This document shows positions 10,806-24,188 of a stretch of DNA of 64,000 nt, piece after piece. Location of the stretch: assembly GCF_900101865.1 (NCBI RefSeq), contig NZ_FNAH01000002.1:310001-374000 (forward strand), written 5' to 3'. Origin of the DNA: Paracoccus isoporae. Its GTDB lineage: Bacteria; Pseudomonadota; Alphaproteobacteria; Rhodobacterales; Rhodobacteraceae. Every line of letters starts with the position of its first letter. Within the stretch, counting starts at the first letter, position 1. The position numbers and the translations under genes were made by a program. The notes under the pieces were generated by a model. The model was given only the letters and a program-made list of their open reading frames with translations, was not told the origin of the DNA and ran no database searches.

Positions 10806-11950
10806 TTCGCGAGATTCTCGAGCTGTCTGACCGATCCGGCGCTGCCGGTGATCGCGCCGAGGATCTTCTGCCACTGCACGTAAGGCGCCTCGGTCACATA
10901 GATCGTGTCGCCGTCGCGGATCAGGAAGTCGCGCGCCAGGAACAGCCCGTTCGGCCGCGTCATGTCCAGCACATAGGCCATGCGCTGCGTGCTGCCGATG
11001 GGCTGGCCTAGCACGGCAGAGGCCACGCGCGCCGGTTCGTCGCGCAGCACGAACACCCCGGTCGGATCGGCAGTGTTGGTGGACAGCCCGCCAACCATGG
11101 CAATCGCCTCGATCGCGCTGATCTGTTCGTTGCCGAGCGGCACCTTGGTCTGGCCACCAAGGGCGCCGAGCGCGGTGAAGTTGCGCTGATCTTCCTCGAC
11201 CAGGATCACGTCGCCGGGGCGCAGGGCGATGTCGTAGCTGGGGTTGAAATACAGATCGGACAGCCAGACCTTGCCGGTCTCTCGGCCCCGCTTGACGGTG
11301 ATGACCGCCACTTCCGGCTCCACGCTGACGCCGCCGGCCTTGGCCAGCATGGCGGACAAGGTGCGGGTCGGCCGCTCTATCGGATAGATGCCCTGCCCGA
11401 AGGCCTTGCCGACGATGGATACCGTCGCGCCGTCACCGGCCATGCGGGTCACCGTCACCTGCGGGTCGGGGGTCTGGTTTTCCAGACGCGAGGTGATGAT
11501 CTGGCGAAGCTGGTCGGGGGTATTGCCGGCGGCGCGGACGCGGCCCGCGTAGGGCACGAAGATATAGCCGCCGCTGTCGACCTGAAGCTGCTGGAGCTGG
11601 GTCGAGCTTTGGCCGAGGCTGGCCAGAAGCCCGTCATCGACGTTCTCCCAGATCATCAGCCCCAGCGTGTCGCCGGGACGGATCTCGTCGGCGGCCACCG
11701 TGCCGGCGTTCAGGAACTCGTTGGAGAAGCCGTAAGCCGGGGTGTAATTGGCCGTCCGGTTCACATGGTTGTTCACGTAGATCACATGGGCGTCGCCGCC
11801 ATTCTCCACCGCGCCCGACAGGATTTCCTGTTTGTTGGGACCGGAGCGGGGCAGGCCGCAGGCGCTCAGCGCGGTCGCGGCGATCAGCGCGACGGTCAGC
11901 GACAGTCGCGTGCCGCGATTGGATGCGGTTCGTGTTTCCGTGGCAATCAA
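10802..11950 (-). CDS. Wza/KpsD-like polysaccharide export lipoprotein
   Basis: Outer-membrane capsule export protein with a polysaccharide export domain followed by SLBB repeats. The lipoprotein signal LTVALIAATALSAC places the acylated Cys at residue 31 if translation starts at the TTG at 11950, which has AGGAG 8 bases upstream. The frame extends to an ATG at 12043, 3 bases after the kpsS stop and behind GGGGAG, but this would leave 61 residues ahead of the Cys, too long for a normal lipoprotein signal. The PGDTLGLMIWENVDDG region is the export domain start. It is the middle gene of the kpsS-export-kpsC block. Confidence 0.87.
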   Translation of the reverse strand: MIATETRTASNRGTRLSLTVALIAATALSACGLPRSGPNKQEILSGAVENGGDAHVIYVNNHVNRTANYTPAYGFSNEFLNAGTVAADEIRPGDTLGLMIWENVDDGLLASLGQSSTQLQQLQVDSGGYIFVPYAGRVRAAGNTPDQLRQIITSRLENQTPDPQVTVTRMAGDGATVSIVGKAFGQGIYPIERPTRTLSAMLAKAGGVSVEPEVAVITVKRGRETGKVWLSDLYFNPSYDIALRPGDVILVEEDQRNFTALGALGGQTKVPLGNEQISAIEAIAMVGGLSTNTADPTGVFVLRDEPARVASAVLGQPIGSTQRMAYVLDMTRPNGLFLARDFLIRDGDTIYVTEAPYVQWQKILGAITGSAGSVRQLENLAN

Positions 11951-12046
11951 ACCATTTACTCCTGCTATTGGCCTTCGCGGCTCGTGCCTCCGCGCGAGGT
12001 TAACGCGGGATTCGCCTGAATTCCATATGTTATTGTGTTTCATAAG

Positions 12047-13384
12047 CTAATCGCTCCCCGGTTGCTGGCGGGTCTCCGCTTGTCCGAATGCCAGCGCATC
12101 ATAGGGATCGAGCGGGGTCAGCATCATATCCACCACCAGCCTGAGCGCGGGCGCGCGGGCCTTGGCGGCATAGAAACCCCCCGGAATCTGGCTGGTTTCC
12201 AGAAGATAGTCGCGATAGCGCTGATAGAGATGCGGCGACGGGCGCTGCGGCCGCAGGAAGAATTCGGCCAGGCTCTGCTCCGAGACCAACTGTGGCTTAT
12301 CGAACACAGCCCGGCCCATCGCCTTGACCGGAAGTCCGCGCCACAGCGCCTGCTGCGCCGAAGTCGAATTGACGGTGATGACGGAACGCGCATCCCCCAG
12401 AAGCGGCGCCAGCTTGCCGCCGGGCACGAAATGCACGCGTTCCGCGATCCCCAGAACCTCGGCCTGGTCCCGGATCGCCGCGCGCAGATTGCCACGCCCA
12501 TCTTCCAGCGGATGGGCCTTGAAGACGACGTGGTGATGGCGCGGCGCATGGGCGGCGAACTCCCGCAGCACCTCGGCGGTGAACTCCGACATGCTGGCGT
12601 AATCGGAATGGGCGCGGAAACTGGCATCGTGTTCCAGTTGCATCAGCACCAGCACGAAGGGGCTGCCGCTGCGCCGGATGCGCATGGTGCGGATCATGTG
12701 CAGCAGCATGATCGCCGGCGACAGCAGCAACCGGCGCAGGTTCAGCCGGAACTCCCGCCAGACCGAGATGTCGCGATGGGTGCGGTAGCGCGGAAAGCGC
12801 CGGTTCGCGGTCAGGATCAGGAAATGATAAAGTGCGCCGTAGAATTTATGCTGGCGCATGTCGCCCCATTGCGCCGGAGGGCGCGGCACATCGCCCTGTC
12901 GGCCGCGCAGCGCCGCCCGCATCTCGCGCAGCGTGATCCCCATCAGCCGGGAATAGCCGTTCGCGCCGCCCCGCTCATAGGTGATCCAGAACGGCCTGAG
13001 ATACCCCTCCTCGAACACATGCAGCGTCAGGTCGCGTCGCGTCGCGGCTTCGCGCGCGGCGGCGTGGACCGGCCGGACATCGCCATACAGGACAATATCC
13101 GTCACGCCCTTCTCCGCGATGATCCGGTCCAGATGCGCGGGCCAGTCGCAGGCCGCATCGCAATGGCGGATCAGCCGATCCGGCGCGGACCAGAAGAACG
13201 CGTCACCGGCGTTGAAGGCCACCCGCCAGACCTGCGCACCCGTCGCGCGCAGCAACTTTCCGAGCCGGTCGAAAAACGGCCCGTGCGGCCCCTGCAGCAG
13301 CAGGAACACCCGCGCCTCGCCCGGAAGCCGCGCCGACGGCGCGGTCTCGGGGTTCTTACCGGCAGGCTGGATCGGTCGCGGCAT
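12047..13384 (-). CDS. kpsS: capsule polysaccharide export protein KpsS
   Basis: KpsS-type beta-Kdo transferase that adds the first Kdo to the phosphatidylglycerol anchor of capsule, working with KpsC. Recognised by the opening VFLLLQGPHGPFFDRLG, the middle FEEGYLRPFWITYERGG, and the C-terminal FKAHPLEDGR and VNSTSAQQALWRGLPVKA motifs. 445 residues, within the family range. It is the first gene of the minus-strand block, with export lipoprotein and kpsC following. No kpsM/T transporter or Kdo-CMP synthesis gene is present here, so the rest of the pathway must lie elsewhere. Confidence 0.92.
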   Translation of the reverse strand: MPRPIQPAGKNPETAPSARLPGEARVFLLLQGPHGPFFDRLGKLLRATGAQVWRVAFNAGDAFFWSAPDRLIRHCDAACDWPAHLDRIIAEKGVTDIVLYGDVRPVHAAAREAATRRDLTLHVFEEGYLRPFWITYERGGANGYSRLMGITLREMRAALRGRQGDVPRPPAQWGDMRQHKFYGALYHFLILTANRRFPRYRTHRDISVWREFRLNLRRLLLSPAIMLLHMIRTMRIRRSGSPFVLVLMQLEHDASFRAHSDYASMSEFTAEVLREFAAHAPRHHHVVFKAHPLEDGRGNLRAAIRDQAEVLGIAERVHFVPGGKLAPLLGDARSVITVNSTSAQQALWRGLPVKAMGRAVFDKPQLVSEQSLAEFFLRPQRPSPHLYQRYRDYLLETSQIPGGFYAAKARAPALRLVVDMMLTPLDPYDALAFGQAETRQQPGSD

Positions 13385-13524
13385 CGGGGTTAGGCGTCAT
13401 CTCAATCATTCCAAGGGATTACATTGCAGGTTCAAGACACGTTGAAAAGGATTCTTCGGGGCAATAGGTTTACGCCACCGTCGGCGCGCCTGCCGGCGCT
13501 GCGCCAGCCGGACAGGAGACCGCC

Positions 13525-14118
13525 ATGTTCACCGGGATCATCACCGATATCGGCACCGTCACGCAATGCGAACAGCGCGGCGACATGCGCGCCCGGATTG
13601 CCACCGGCTACGACATGGCCGGGGTGGAGATGGGGGCCTCGATCGCGTGCGACGGGGTCTGCCTGACCGTGGTGGGCAAGGGCGATGACTGGTTCGACGT
13701 GGAAATTTCGGCCGAGACCGTGTCGAAGACCAATATCGGCGCGAATGGCTGGCAGGCCGGGCAACGGCTGAACCTGGAACGCGCGCTGAAGGTCGGGGAC
13801 GAGCTTGGCGGGCATATCGTCTCGGGCCATGTCGACGGTGTGGCCAAGATCGTCGAGATGCGGGATGAGGGCGACTCGACACGGTTGCTGTTCGAGGCCC
13901 CTGCGGATCTGGCACGATTCATCGCGCCGAAAGGCTCGGTGGCGCTGAACGGCACCTCGCTGACGGTGAACGAGGTCGAAGACACGCGGTTCGGCGTGAA
14001 CCTGATCCCGCACACGCAGCAGGTCACGACATGGGGCGATGCCAGCACCGGCGATCTGGTCAATCTGGAGATCGACACGCTGGCCCGCTACGTGGCCCGT
14101 CTGGCCGGGGCGGGCTGA
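13525..14118 (+). CDS. ribE: riboflavin synthase alpha subunit
   Basis: Dismutates two 6,7-dimethyl-8-ribityllumazine molecules to riboflavin. The 197-residue protein consists of two lumazine-binding repeats: residues 1-~95 starting MFTGIITDIGTV, and ~96-190 starting HIVSGHVDGVAKI. The start ATG follows GGAGACCGCC. The 140-base gap before it, facing the kpsS start, holds no recognisable FMN riboswitch. Upstream partner ribD is 4.7 kb away on the same strand. Elsewhere in Rhodobacterales ribE is usually close to ribD; here the capsule block sits between. Confidence 0.95.
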   Translation: MFTGIITDIGTVTQCEQRGDMRARIATGYDMAGVEMGASIACDGVCLTVVGKGDDWFDVEISAETVSKTNIGANGWQAGQRLNLERALKVGDELGGHIVSGHVDGVAKIVEMRDEGDSTRLLFEAPADLARFIAPKGSVALNGTSLTVNEVEDTRFGVNLIPHTQQVTTWGDASTGDLVNLEIDTLARYVARLAGAG

Positions 14119-14150
14119 CCCTCAGCAGGCCGCAAGGCGGGACCTCAGAC

Positions 14151-14175
14151 GAAAAGAGGGCGCAACGCGCCCTCT
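14151..14175 (-). terminator. intrinsic terminator for enolase (possibly shared with ribE)
   Basis: Perfect 9-bp inverted repeat AGAGGGCGC / GCGCCCTCT (14155-14163 and 14167-14175) with a 3-base loop; on the minus strand it runs into TCTTTTC. It lies 23 bases beyond the enolase stop. On the plus strand the tail is poorer in T, so it may act weakly for ribE. Confidence 0.8.
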
Positions 14176-14197
14176 CTGTCTCCGTGGGTCCGGATTG

Positions 14198-15505
<1,308 letters not shown>

Positions 15506-15541
15506 TTACTTGCCATCGCGCCACGCGGAAAGGCGCAATCT

Positions 15542-16225
15542 TCAGGACAGCTCGATTTCCGCCCAGATCGGCAGGTGATCGGAGGCCTGCCGCGCGGTCG
15601 CGCTGTCGCCCACGCCGGTCGCGGTCACCCGCAGCGCGGCGGACACTGCGATGCGGTCCAGCGGCAGGCGCGGCATCGGGGCGGGATAGGTCGGGCCGGG
15701 GGTCAGCAGATGCAGCGGGTCGAGCGACTCCAGCCCGCGCGTGCCGCGCCATTCGTTGAAATCGCCCATCAGCATCACCGCATCTCCGGCCAGCCGGGAA
15801 GCCTTCGCCACCAGCCGGGCCAATTGCTGGCGCCTGGAGGAGCGGGCCAGCCCAAGATGCACCCCGATCAGCGTGAGCCCGCCGATGCGCAGCGCGAGCG
15901 CGCCGCGCGGCTCGATCCCCGGCAAAGGCAGGCGGCGCATGACGGCCTGCTCCGCCAGTTCCGGCTTCATCAGCACCGCCTGGCCGTGCCAGCCCAGCGA
16001 GGTTTCGCCGGTGGTGCGCATCTGCATTGGCTCAAGCCCGGTCATCTCCGCGATCATCGCGCGGGGCAGGGCTTCTGGCCGCGCGCCGAGGCGGAAATCC
16101 ACCTCCTGCAAGGCAATGATGTCGGGGTTCAGCTCTGCGATGACCTGGAGATTGCGTTCGGGCGCGTGCGGCCCGGTCATGCCGCGGCATTTGTGCAGAT
16201 TATAGGAGGCGACGCGCAGCTTCAT
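15542..16225 (-). CDS. endonuclease/exonuclease/phosphatase family protein
   Basis: EEP-fold (DNase I-like) hydrolase, 227 residues with the ATG at 16225. Catalytic motifs are all present: Asn9 (SYNLHKCRG), Glu41 (ALQEVD), the GDFNEWRG block and the C-terminal [12 protein letters not shown]is. The fold serves nucleic acid, phosphoinositide or phosphoester hydrolysis, so the substrate is open. The start ATG overlaps the stop of the upstream SelO gene (ATGA), so translation is coupled. A longer open frame to 16288 would only add residues read from within SelO. Confidence 0.88.
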   Translation of the reverse strand: MKLRVASYNLHKCRGMTGPHAPERNLQVIAELNPDIIALQEVDFRLGARPEALPRAMIAEMTGLEPMQMRTTGETSLGWHGQAVLMKPELAEQAVMRRLPLPGIEPRGALALRIGGLTLIGVHLGLARSSRRQQLARLVAKASRLAGDAVMLMGDFNEWRGTRGLESLDPLHLLTPGPTYPAPMPRLPLDRIAVSAALRVTATGVGDSATARQASDHLPIWAEIELS

Positions 16226-17631
16226 GTGCCGCAGAATGTGCGGGTCACGCGCTCCTCCGCAAGGGGCGGCGCGGCCAGATCGTCCCATTCGGCGCGGTCC
16301 TCGAAGGGCGCGCGCAGGGCCGCGTCGAGACGCTGGAACGGCGCATAATCGCCGCCGACCGCCGCCTGAATGGCCTGCTCGATGCGGTGATTGCGCGGGA
16401 TGCGCCGCGGATTGGCGCGGGCCATGCGTGCGGCGTCCGGCCCGGCCGCCTGCCAGTCGCGCGCCCAGTCGTCGAATGTGTCGCGCGCCATGAACTCGTC
16501 CCGCGCGCTGCCATCAGCCAGGCCGGCAAAGACGCGGGTGAAATCGGCCCGCTCCGCCGCCATCAGGTCGAGCAGGCGGTTCACCAGCGTCACCGCGCCG
16601 TCGGTCGGGCCGAGGCCCAGCTTGGCGGTGAAACGATCCTTCCAAGCCGCCTGATACAGTTCGGGGAAGCCGTGAACCGCCCGCGTCGCCTCCTCGATCG
16701 CCTTGTCCTGATCGGCGCCCATCAGCGGGATCAGGCAGGAGGCGAATTGCGCGAGGTTCCAGACCGCCACATGCGGCTGCTCGGCCCAGGCATAGCGGCC
16801 ATGCCGGTCGATGGAGGAAAATACCGTGTCGGGGTGATAGCCATCCATGAAGGCGGCGGGGCCGTAATCGATGGTCTCACCAGAGATCGCCATATTGTCG
16901 GTGTTCATCACCCCGTGAATGAAGCCGAGCGCCATCCATTGCGCCACCAGACGCGCCTGCGCCGCGACCACTTGTTCCAGCAACCCCAGCACGCTCTGCG
17001 CCTCGGGATAATGCCGCGCCATGACATGATCGGTCAGCGCGCGCAGTGCCTCGACATCGCCGCGCACCCCGAAAAATTCAAACGTGCCGACGCGAATATG
17101 GCTGGCTGCAACCCGCGTCATCACCGCGCCCGGCAGGGCGGTCTCGCGCTGCACCCGCTCGCCCGTTTCGACGGCGGCAAGCGCCCGCGTCGTCGGCACG
17201 CCGGCCGCCGCCATGAACTCGCTGTCCAGATATTCGCGCAGCACCGGGCCGAGCCAGCTTTTCCCGTCACCCTGCCGCGAGAAGGGCGTCCGCCCCGCGC
17301 CTTTCAGTTGCAGATCGAACCGCGCCCCGTCCGGGGCCACCACCTCGCCGATCATCAGCGCGCGGCCATCGCCCAATTGCGGGGAAAGATGCCCGAACTG
17401 ATGCCCGGCATAGGCCTGCGCGATGGAGGCCGCCCCGTCCGGCAGCGCATTGCCCGAGAGCATCGCCAGCCCCTCGGGCCCGCGCAGCCAGGCGGCATCC
17501 AGCCCGAGCCGCGCGGCGAGGGCTTCGTTCAGCGCGATCAGCTGCGGATCGGGACTGCCCGCCGGGTCCACCTGCGCGAACATGCGCGGGGGCAGGGCGG
17601 TATAGCTGTTGTTGAAAACCGGTGCGTTCAT
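16222..17631 (-). CDS. selO: protein adenylyltransferase SelO (YdiU family)
   Basis: Pseudokinase-fold enzyme that AMPylates Ser/Thr/Tyr on proteins, linked in E. coli to redox homeostasis. The protein is 469 residues from ATG 17631 ([15 protein letters not shown]), matching E. coli YdiU; an open frame to 17694 gives a non-family N-terminus. Motifs seen: [25 protein letters not shown] (nucleotide-binding lysine), [11 protein letters not shown] and [12 protein letters not shown] (metal-binding Asp). The C-terminus ends in FCGT, with Cys near the place of the selenocysteine of eukaryotic SelO. Divergent from obgE; coupled to the downstream EEP-family gene. Confidence 0.94.
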   Translation of the reverse strand: MNAPVFNNSYTALPPRMFAQVDPAGSPDPQLIALNEALAARLGLDAAWLRGPEGLAMLSGNALPDGAASIAQAYAGHQFGHLSPQLGDGRALMIGEVVAPDGARFDLQLKGAGRTPFSRQGDGKSWLGPVLREYLDSEFMAAAGVPTTRALAAVETGERVQRETALPGAVMTRVAASHIRVGTFEFFGVRGDVEALRALTDHVMARHYPEAQSVLGLLEQVVAAQARLVAQWMALGFIHGVMNTDNMAISGETIDYGPAAFMDGYHPDTVFSSIDRHGRYAWAEQPHVAVWNLAQFASCLIPLMGADQDKAIEEATRAVHGFPELYQAAWKDRFTAKLGLGPTDGAVTLVNRLLDLMAAERADFTRVFAGLADGSARDEFMARDTFDDWARDWQAAGPDAARMARANPRRIPRNHRIEQAIQAAVGGDYAPFQRLDAALRAPFEDRAEWDDLAAPPLAEERVTRTFCGT

Positions 17632-17663
17632 GCCCCAAGACATAGGGTCGGCGGGCGAAATGA

Positions 17664-19855
<2,192 letters not shown>

Positions 19856-19971
19856 ACATGTGATCACGGATGAGCGCGCATCATCGTGCCCTGTGGCCGC
19901 GAAGACTGCTCCTCATCTCTGCAAGCGCATGATAGATCATGAAAATCTTCAGATGAACCGTGGATTCCGTG

Positions 19972-20943
19972 ATGATATTCCGCCTGACACTTGCGATTTT
20001 ACTGATCACCTCGCCGGCTCTGGCAGCGGCTGCGCCGGGTTATGCGCGAATCGAGGATCGCTCCGTCTCTGGCCGGCCGCTGGCCATGTCGATCTGGTAT
20101 CCCGCGCAGCAGCCGCAATCCGCGAGCATCGGCGGAAACCCGGTCTTCAAAGGCAGCCCGGCGGCCGTCGATGCGCCAATTGACGCGAAGGATCTTCCGC
20201 TGGTCGTGATGTCGCATGGGGGATTGCGTTCAGCGCCGGGTTCCGGCGCATGGCTTGCTGCATCCATCGCCCGGGCGGGATATATCTTCGTCGAGCTGAG
20301 CGCGCCGCGTCCCGAATCTGCTGCCGAGGCTCTGGATGAAATTTGGCTGCGGCCGCAGGATTTGAGCCGTGCCATCGACCGCATCCTGTCTGATGACGAC
20401 TGGGGTCTGCGCGTTGACCCCGACCGAATTGCCGTTGCCGGTGTGGCGCTTGGCGCGACCGCCGCGCTGACCCTCGCAGGAGCAGAGCTGGACAAGGCGG
20501 GATATCTGCGCGGATGCGACGGGGAGGGCGGCAAGCCCGGACCGGATTGCGACTGGCTTGCGCGGCAGAATGTCAGCTTGTCCGACACAAGCCGTGACGG
20601 GCTGGCGACCATCGCCCGGGACCGTCGGGTCGATGCGGTGATTGCCATCGGGCCGGAATATGCGGAACGGCTCGGCGACCTCCCCGCCGACATCGCCTCG
20701 CTTTGGGTCACGCTCGGGGAGTCGGACACGACCTCCGGCGCGCAGAATGCGACAATATCCACCGTGATCGCCGAGGCATCAATTGTTGACAGTTTCGCCG
20801 TTTGCACCCCCGCCGGGCCAGAAATTCTGGCGGAAGAGGGAGAGGACGGTGCAATATGCGGCTCATCGCCCGAGGCGCGGGAGACAATACACCGGCTCGT
20901 CGCCGACGAGGTGATTGCCTTTCTGAAGCACTTCGTCGACTAG
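19972..20943 (+). CDS. secreted alpha/beta-hydrolase-like protein, nucleophile serine absent
   Basis: A 323-residue protein with a clear signal peptide (about 1-19, ALAAAAP at the cleavage area) and a fold resembling predicted dienelactone hydrolases/PAF-acetylhydrolase-like proteins: SIWYPA, LVVMSHGG (oxyanion block) and a late IHRLVADEVIAFL His region. The nucleophile elbow normally reads G-x-S-x-G, but here it is GVALG with Ala159 in place of Ser; no other G-x-S-x-G is evident. It may be a non-catalytic relative. The frame extends to GTG 19960; ATG 19972 gives the better signal peptide. It stands 116 bases after proB. Confidence 0.72.
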   Translation: MIFRLTLAILLITSPALAAAAPGYARIEDRSVSGRPLAMSIWYPAQQPQSASIGGNPVFKGSPAAVDAPIDAKDLPLVVMSHGGLRSAPGSGAWLAASIARAGYIFVELSAPRPESAAEALDEIWLRPQDLSRAIDRILSDDDWGLRVDPDRIAVAGVALGATAALTLAGAELDKAGYLRGCDGEGGKPGPDCDWLARQNVSLSDTSRDGLATIARDRRVDAVIAIGPEYAERLGDLPADIASLWVTLGESDTTSGAQNATISTVIAEASIVDSFAVCTPAGPEILAEEGEDGAICGSSPEARETIHRLVADEVIAFLKHFVD

Positions 20944-21033
20944 GCGCGGTCCGCGCGGGCCGACCTTCGCTGCGCGACCGGAAAATCCCCCCGCCGATCC
21001 GGCAGGGCTTTGCAGTCAGCCAGCTATGCCGCC

Positions 21034-22872
21034 TCAGTCCGGCAGCACCCGCACAGCGCCCTTGTCGGCGCTTGCGGCGAAGGTGGCATAGGCGCGCAAT
21101 GCCGTGGTCACATTGCGCTTGCGTTTCTCAACGGGGTGCCAGCCGGTCTGGTTCTGCTGGACGCGGCGGGCCTCCAGCTCGTCCTCGTCCACCGCCAGAT
21201 GGATGGTGCGGTTCGGAATGTCGATCTCGATCCGGTCGCCGTCGCGGACCAGGCCGATCATGCCGCCCTGCGCGGCCTCGGGCGAGCAATGGCCGATGGA
21301 TAGCCCCGATGTGCCGCCCGAGAACCGGCCGTCAGTGACGAGCGCGCAGGCCTTGCCGAGGCCTTTGGATTTCAGATAGCTGGTCGGATAGAGCATTTCC
21401 TGCATCCCCGGCCCGCCTTTCGGGCCCTCATAGCGGATGACGACCACGTCGCCCTCCTTGACCTTGCCGGTCAGGATGCCGCTGACCGCCGCGTCCTGGC
21501 TCTCATACACGACAGCGGGGCCGGCAAATTTTAGGATCGATTCATCCACCCCGGCGGTTTTCACGATGCAGCCGTCAAGCGCGATATTCCCTTTCAGCAC
21601 CGCCAGCCCGCCATCCGCGGAGAAGGGCGCGTTGACGGAGCGGATCACCCCGCCCTGGCGGTCGAGATCCAGCGTGTCCCAGCGTTTATCCTGGCTGAAG
21701 GCAGTCTGGGTCGGCACACCGCCGGGGGCCGCGGAATAGAAGCGATGCACGGCCGCATCCTCGCTGCGCGAGATGTCCCACTGGTCGATGGCCTCGCCCA
21801 GGCTCGGGGCATGCACCGTCGGGCTGTCACGATGGATCAGACCGCCGCGGTCCAACTGGCCCAGGATCGCCATGATCCCGCCTGCACGGTGGACATCTTC
21901 CATATGCACATCCTGCTTGGCCGGCGCGACTTTGGACAGGCACGGCACCTTGCGGCTGAGCGCGTCGATATCGTCCATGTCGAAATCGATCCCGCCCTCA
22001 TAGGCGGCGGCGAGGATATGCAGAACGGTATTGGTCGAGCCGCCCATCGCGATATCCAGCGACATGGCGTTCTCGAAGGCCTTCTTGTTGGCGATGTTGC
22101 GGGGCAGGACGGATCTGTCCTCCTGCTCGTAATAGCGCTTGGCCAGCCCGACGATGCGCTGCCCGGCCTCCTCGAACAGCCGCTTGCGATCGGCATGGGT
22201 GGCGAGTGTGGAGCCATTGCCGGGCAGGGACAGGCCCAACGCCTCGGTCAGGCAGTTCATCGAGTTGGCCGTGAACATGCCCGAGCATGAGCCACAGGTC
22301 GGGCAGGCCGAGCGTTCGATGGCCGCGACATCTTCGTCGCTGACGCTGTCATCGGCGGCGGCGACCATCGCGTCGACCAGGTCGAGCGCGTGCAGCTTGC
22401 CGTCCTTCAGCACCACCTTGCCTGCCTCCATCGGGCCGCCAGAGACGAAGATCGCCGGGATGTTTAGCCGCATCGCCGCGTTCAGCATGCCGGGCGTGAT
22501 CTTGTCGCAGTTGGAGATGCAGACCATCGCATCGGCGCAATGGGCGTTGACCATGTATTCGACGCTGTCGGCGATGATCTCACGCGAAGGAAGCGAATAG
22601 AGCATCCCGTCATGGCCCATGGCGATGCCGTCATCCACCGCGATGGTGTTGAATTCCTTGGCGACGCCGCCCGATTTCTCGACCTCGCGCGCGACGAGCT
22701 GGCCTAGATCCTTCAGATGGACATGGCCCGGCACGAACTGGGTGAAGCTGTTCACAATGGCGATGATCGGCTTGCCGAAATCGCCGTCCTTCATCCCGGT
22801 GGCGCGCCACAGGCCGCGCGCGCCCGCCATGTTGCGTCCGTGGGTGGAGGTGCGAGAGCGATAGGCCGGCAT
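21034..22872 (-). CDS. ilvD: dihydroxy-acid dehydratase IlvD
   Basis: Iron-sulfur enzyme of valine, leucine and isoleucine synthesis. 612 residues from ATG 22872, which has GGAAGG 8 bases upstream; the frame runs open to 23292 but that extension is unlike the family. Seen: [18 protein letters not shown] near the N-terminus, cluster cysteines in [12 protein letters not shown] and [14 protein letters not shown], and the C-terminal [14 protein letters not shown]. Convergent with the hydrolase-like gene. The 182-base leader has a GC hairpin but no leader peptide rich in branched-chain residues. Confidence 0.97.
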   Translation of the reverse strand: MPAYRSRTSTHGRNMAGARGLWRATGMKDGDFGKPIIAIVNSFTQFVPGHVHLKDLGQLVAREVEKSGGVAKEFNTIAVDDGIAMGHDGMLYSLPSREIIADSVEYMVNAHCADAMVCISNCDKITPGMLNAAMRLNIPAIFVSGGPMEAGKVVLKDGKLHALDLVDAMVAAADDSVSDEDVAAIERSACPTCGSCSGMFTANSMNCLTEALGLSLPGNGSTLATHADRKRLFEEAGQRIVGLAKRYYEQEDRSVLPRNIANKKAFENAMSLDIAMGGSTNTVLHILAAAYEGGIDFDMDDIDALSRKVPCLSKVAPAKQDVHMEDVHRAGGIMAILGQLDRGGLIHRDSPTVHAPSLGEAIDQWDISRSEDAAVHRFYSAAPGGVPTQTAFSQDKRWDTLDLDRQGGVIRSVNAPFSADGGLAVLKGNIALDGCIVKTAGVDESILKFAGPAVVYESQDAAVSGILTGKVKEGDVVVIRYEGPKGGPGMQEMLYPTSYLKSKGLGKACALVTDGRFSGGTSGLSIGHCSPEAAQGGMIGLVRDGDRIEIDIPNRTIHLAVDEDELEARRVQQNQTGWHPVEKRKRNVTTALRAYATFAASADKGAVRVLPD

Positions 22873-22898
22873 GAGACTGTCCTTCCGATTGGCAGAAA

Positions 22899-22917
22899 GC
22901 CGGGCGCGTGGCCCGGC
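22899..22917 (-). other. GC hairpin in the ilvD leader
   Basis: GCCGGGC / GCCCGGC (7-bp perfect stem, 5-base loop) 27 bases ahead of ilvD. On the minus strand it is followed by TTTCTG, a poor T-run. It could be a weak terminator for the upstream PAS gene or a 5' stabiliser of ilvD mRNA. Confidence 0.4.
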
Positions 22918-23054
22918 CCTTACGGCTACGGCACATATATCTAGTGGAAAACTTCGGCCATCACCAGAAGCCGAATGCGCAAAATCGCCCCTGCCGCCGG
23001 GATGGGGGAGCGTCGGCCGGATCGGGGCGCGGCCGCCCGGCAGCGCGGGCGGCG

Positions 23055-23888
23055 TCAGCCCTTCACGATGTGGAAGCGGGCCCGCAATTCCTCGGGCGTT
23101 TCGCGACGCGGGGGCGGGGCTGGCGGGCGCTGCGCGGGCAGCGGTGGCGCACGCCAGCGCGGGGCCGGCTCCTCGAACGCCTCGGCCACGGGGCTGATCG
23201 GCCGGGCCCCCTCGATCACCGGCGAGATGCTGTCGCCGGTCACGTCGAAGCGGCGCGGGCCGCGCCCGATCTCGCCCTGGCTGACCAGGCAACCCAAGGC
23301 GCGGGTGACATCGCCCAGATCCGAGCGCAGCGGCAGGAACAGCAGCCTTCCGTCAAGCGAGGGGCGGCCAAAACTGCCGGGGGAGTGAAGTTGCAGCGTC
23401 GCGATCTGCGGACCCTTGAACACCGTCTCCAGCAGGTCGGACAGGCGGCCGCGGCTGTCGGGGTTCAGCAGCGAGCAGACCGGCATGCCGCGCACCTCCA
23501 TCCCCATCAGATCGACGAGGTGGCGTCCGGCCAGCCGGAACCGCGCCGCGCCGGGCGCAATCCGTTCCAGGATGAAGGCGAAATCGAGGATGTGGCGCAG
23601 CCCCTGCGGCTCCACATCTGCGCGATCGGGGACGGCGCGGCCACGGCAGAGCGTCCGCCAATAGCGATGCATCTCGGCAATGATGCGGGCGGGGTCGGCG
23701 GGCACCACATCGTCCAACCGGATCAGCTCGCCCCTGTCGCCGGACAATGCTGGAGTGTCCGGCGATTCGGCTCCGGCCGTAATTGTCCGGTGAGGCGTGG
23801 CGTCCCGCCCCGCCGTAGGCCGTTCTCCACCGGGCTTGCCGTATCTGTCGTCCCGCTCGTCACACATCGCGTCCCACCGTTTCACCAC
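23055..23888 (-). CDS. PAS domain protein (PAS_5 type)
   Basis: A 277-residue protein with a single PAS fold of the alphaproteobacterial PAS_5 type (about residues 60-190): [39 protein letters not shown] and [12 protein letters not shown] are the diagnostic strings. The tail (about 225-265) is proline/arginine-rich and low in complexity. No output domain is seen. The first ATG options (23888 GTG, 23867 ATG) cannot be separated from sequence. The function is unknown; family members lie near flagellar or cell-cycle genes in some species, but the neighbours here give no clue. Confidence 0.8.
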   Translation of the reverse strand: MVKRWDAMCDERDDRYGKPGGERPTAGRDATPHRTITAGAESPDTPALSGDRGELIRLDDVVPADPARIIAEMHRYWRTLCRGRAVPDRADVEPQGLRHILDFAFILERIAPGAARFRLAGRHLVDLMGMEVRGMPVCSLLNPDSRGRLSDLLETVFKGPQIATLQLHSPGSFGRPSLDGRLLFLPLRSDLGDVTRALGCLVSQGEIGRGPRRFDVTGDSISPVIEGARPISPVAEAFEEPAPRWRAPPLPAQRPPAPPPRRETPEELRARFHIVKG

Positions 23889-24188
23889 CTACCCAGCTTC
23901 AGGAGCTGCACCCGTCCACCATGTCCGCCCCGTTGACCCTGCATGCCCGCACGTCCCGGATCGCGGGTCAGCCGACGGGCCTCTCCACCCGTTGCGTCCG
24001 CCTTGATCCCGTCGGGGCTCAGCGCCTGACGACCGTGCCAAAGCGACCGGATCAGCGACGCCGACTGTTCCAGCGTAGCGCGTGGGATTAGGAAACGGTT
24101 GAGAATTCTTGGGGAATGGTTAAGCCGTGAGACTTGATTTCTGCGCTGCGGAACGGACAAATGCGCGGGGATTCTTCAAGGGGGCGGC
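23889..24188. other. 300-base gap between the PAS gene and gmk
   Basis: This divergent intergenic region must carry promoters for the PAS gene and for gmk. I see no strong -35/-10 pair, no clear palindrome and no convincing gene; a short open frame on the minus strand has no family features. Confidence 0.5.

Noticed and set aside
13385-13524. FMN riboswitch before ribE
   Set aside because: The 140-base gap lacks the conserved RFN multi-stem pattern, as far as I can read it.
22873-23054. Branched-chain amino-acid attenuator before ilvD
   Set aside because: The hairpin has a poor T-run and no leader peptide with Leu/Ile/Val runs is found.
22873-23292. N-terminal extension of ilvD
   Set aside because: Extension is unlike the family; ATG 22872 has a good ribosome site and family N-terminus.
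23882-24160. 92-codon minus-strand frame in the PAS-gmk gap
   Set aside because: Composition is rich in Arg/Leu/Ser without a domain, no convincing start; it overlaps the PAS gene start region.
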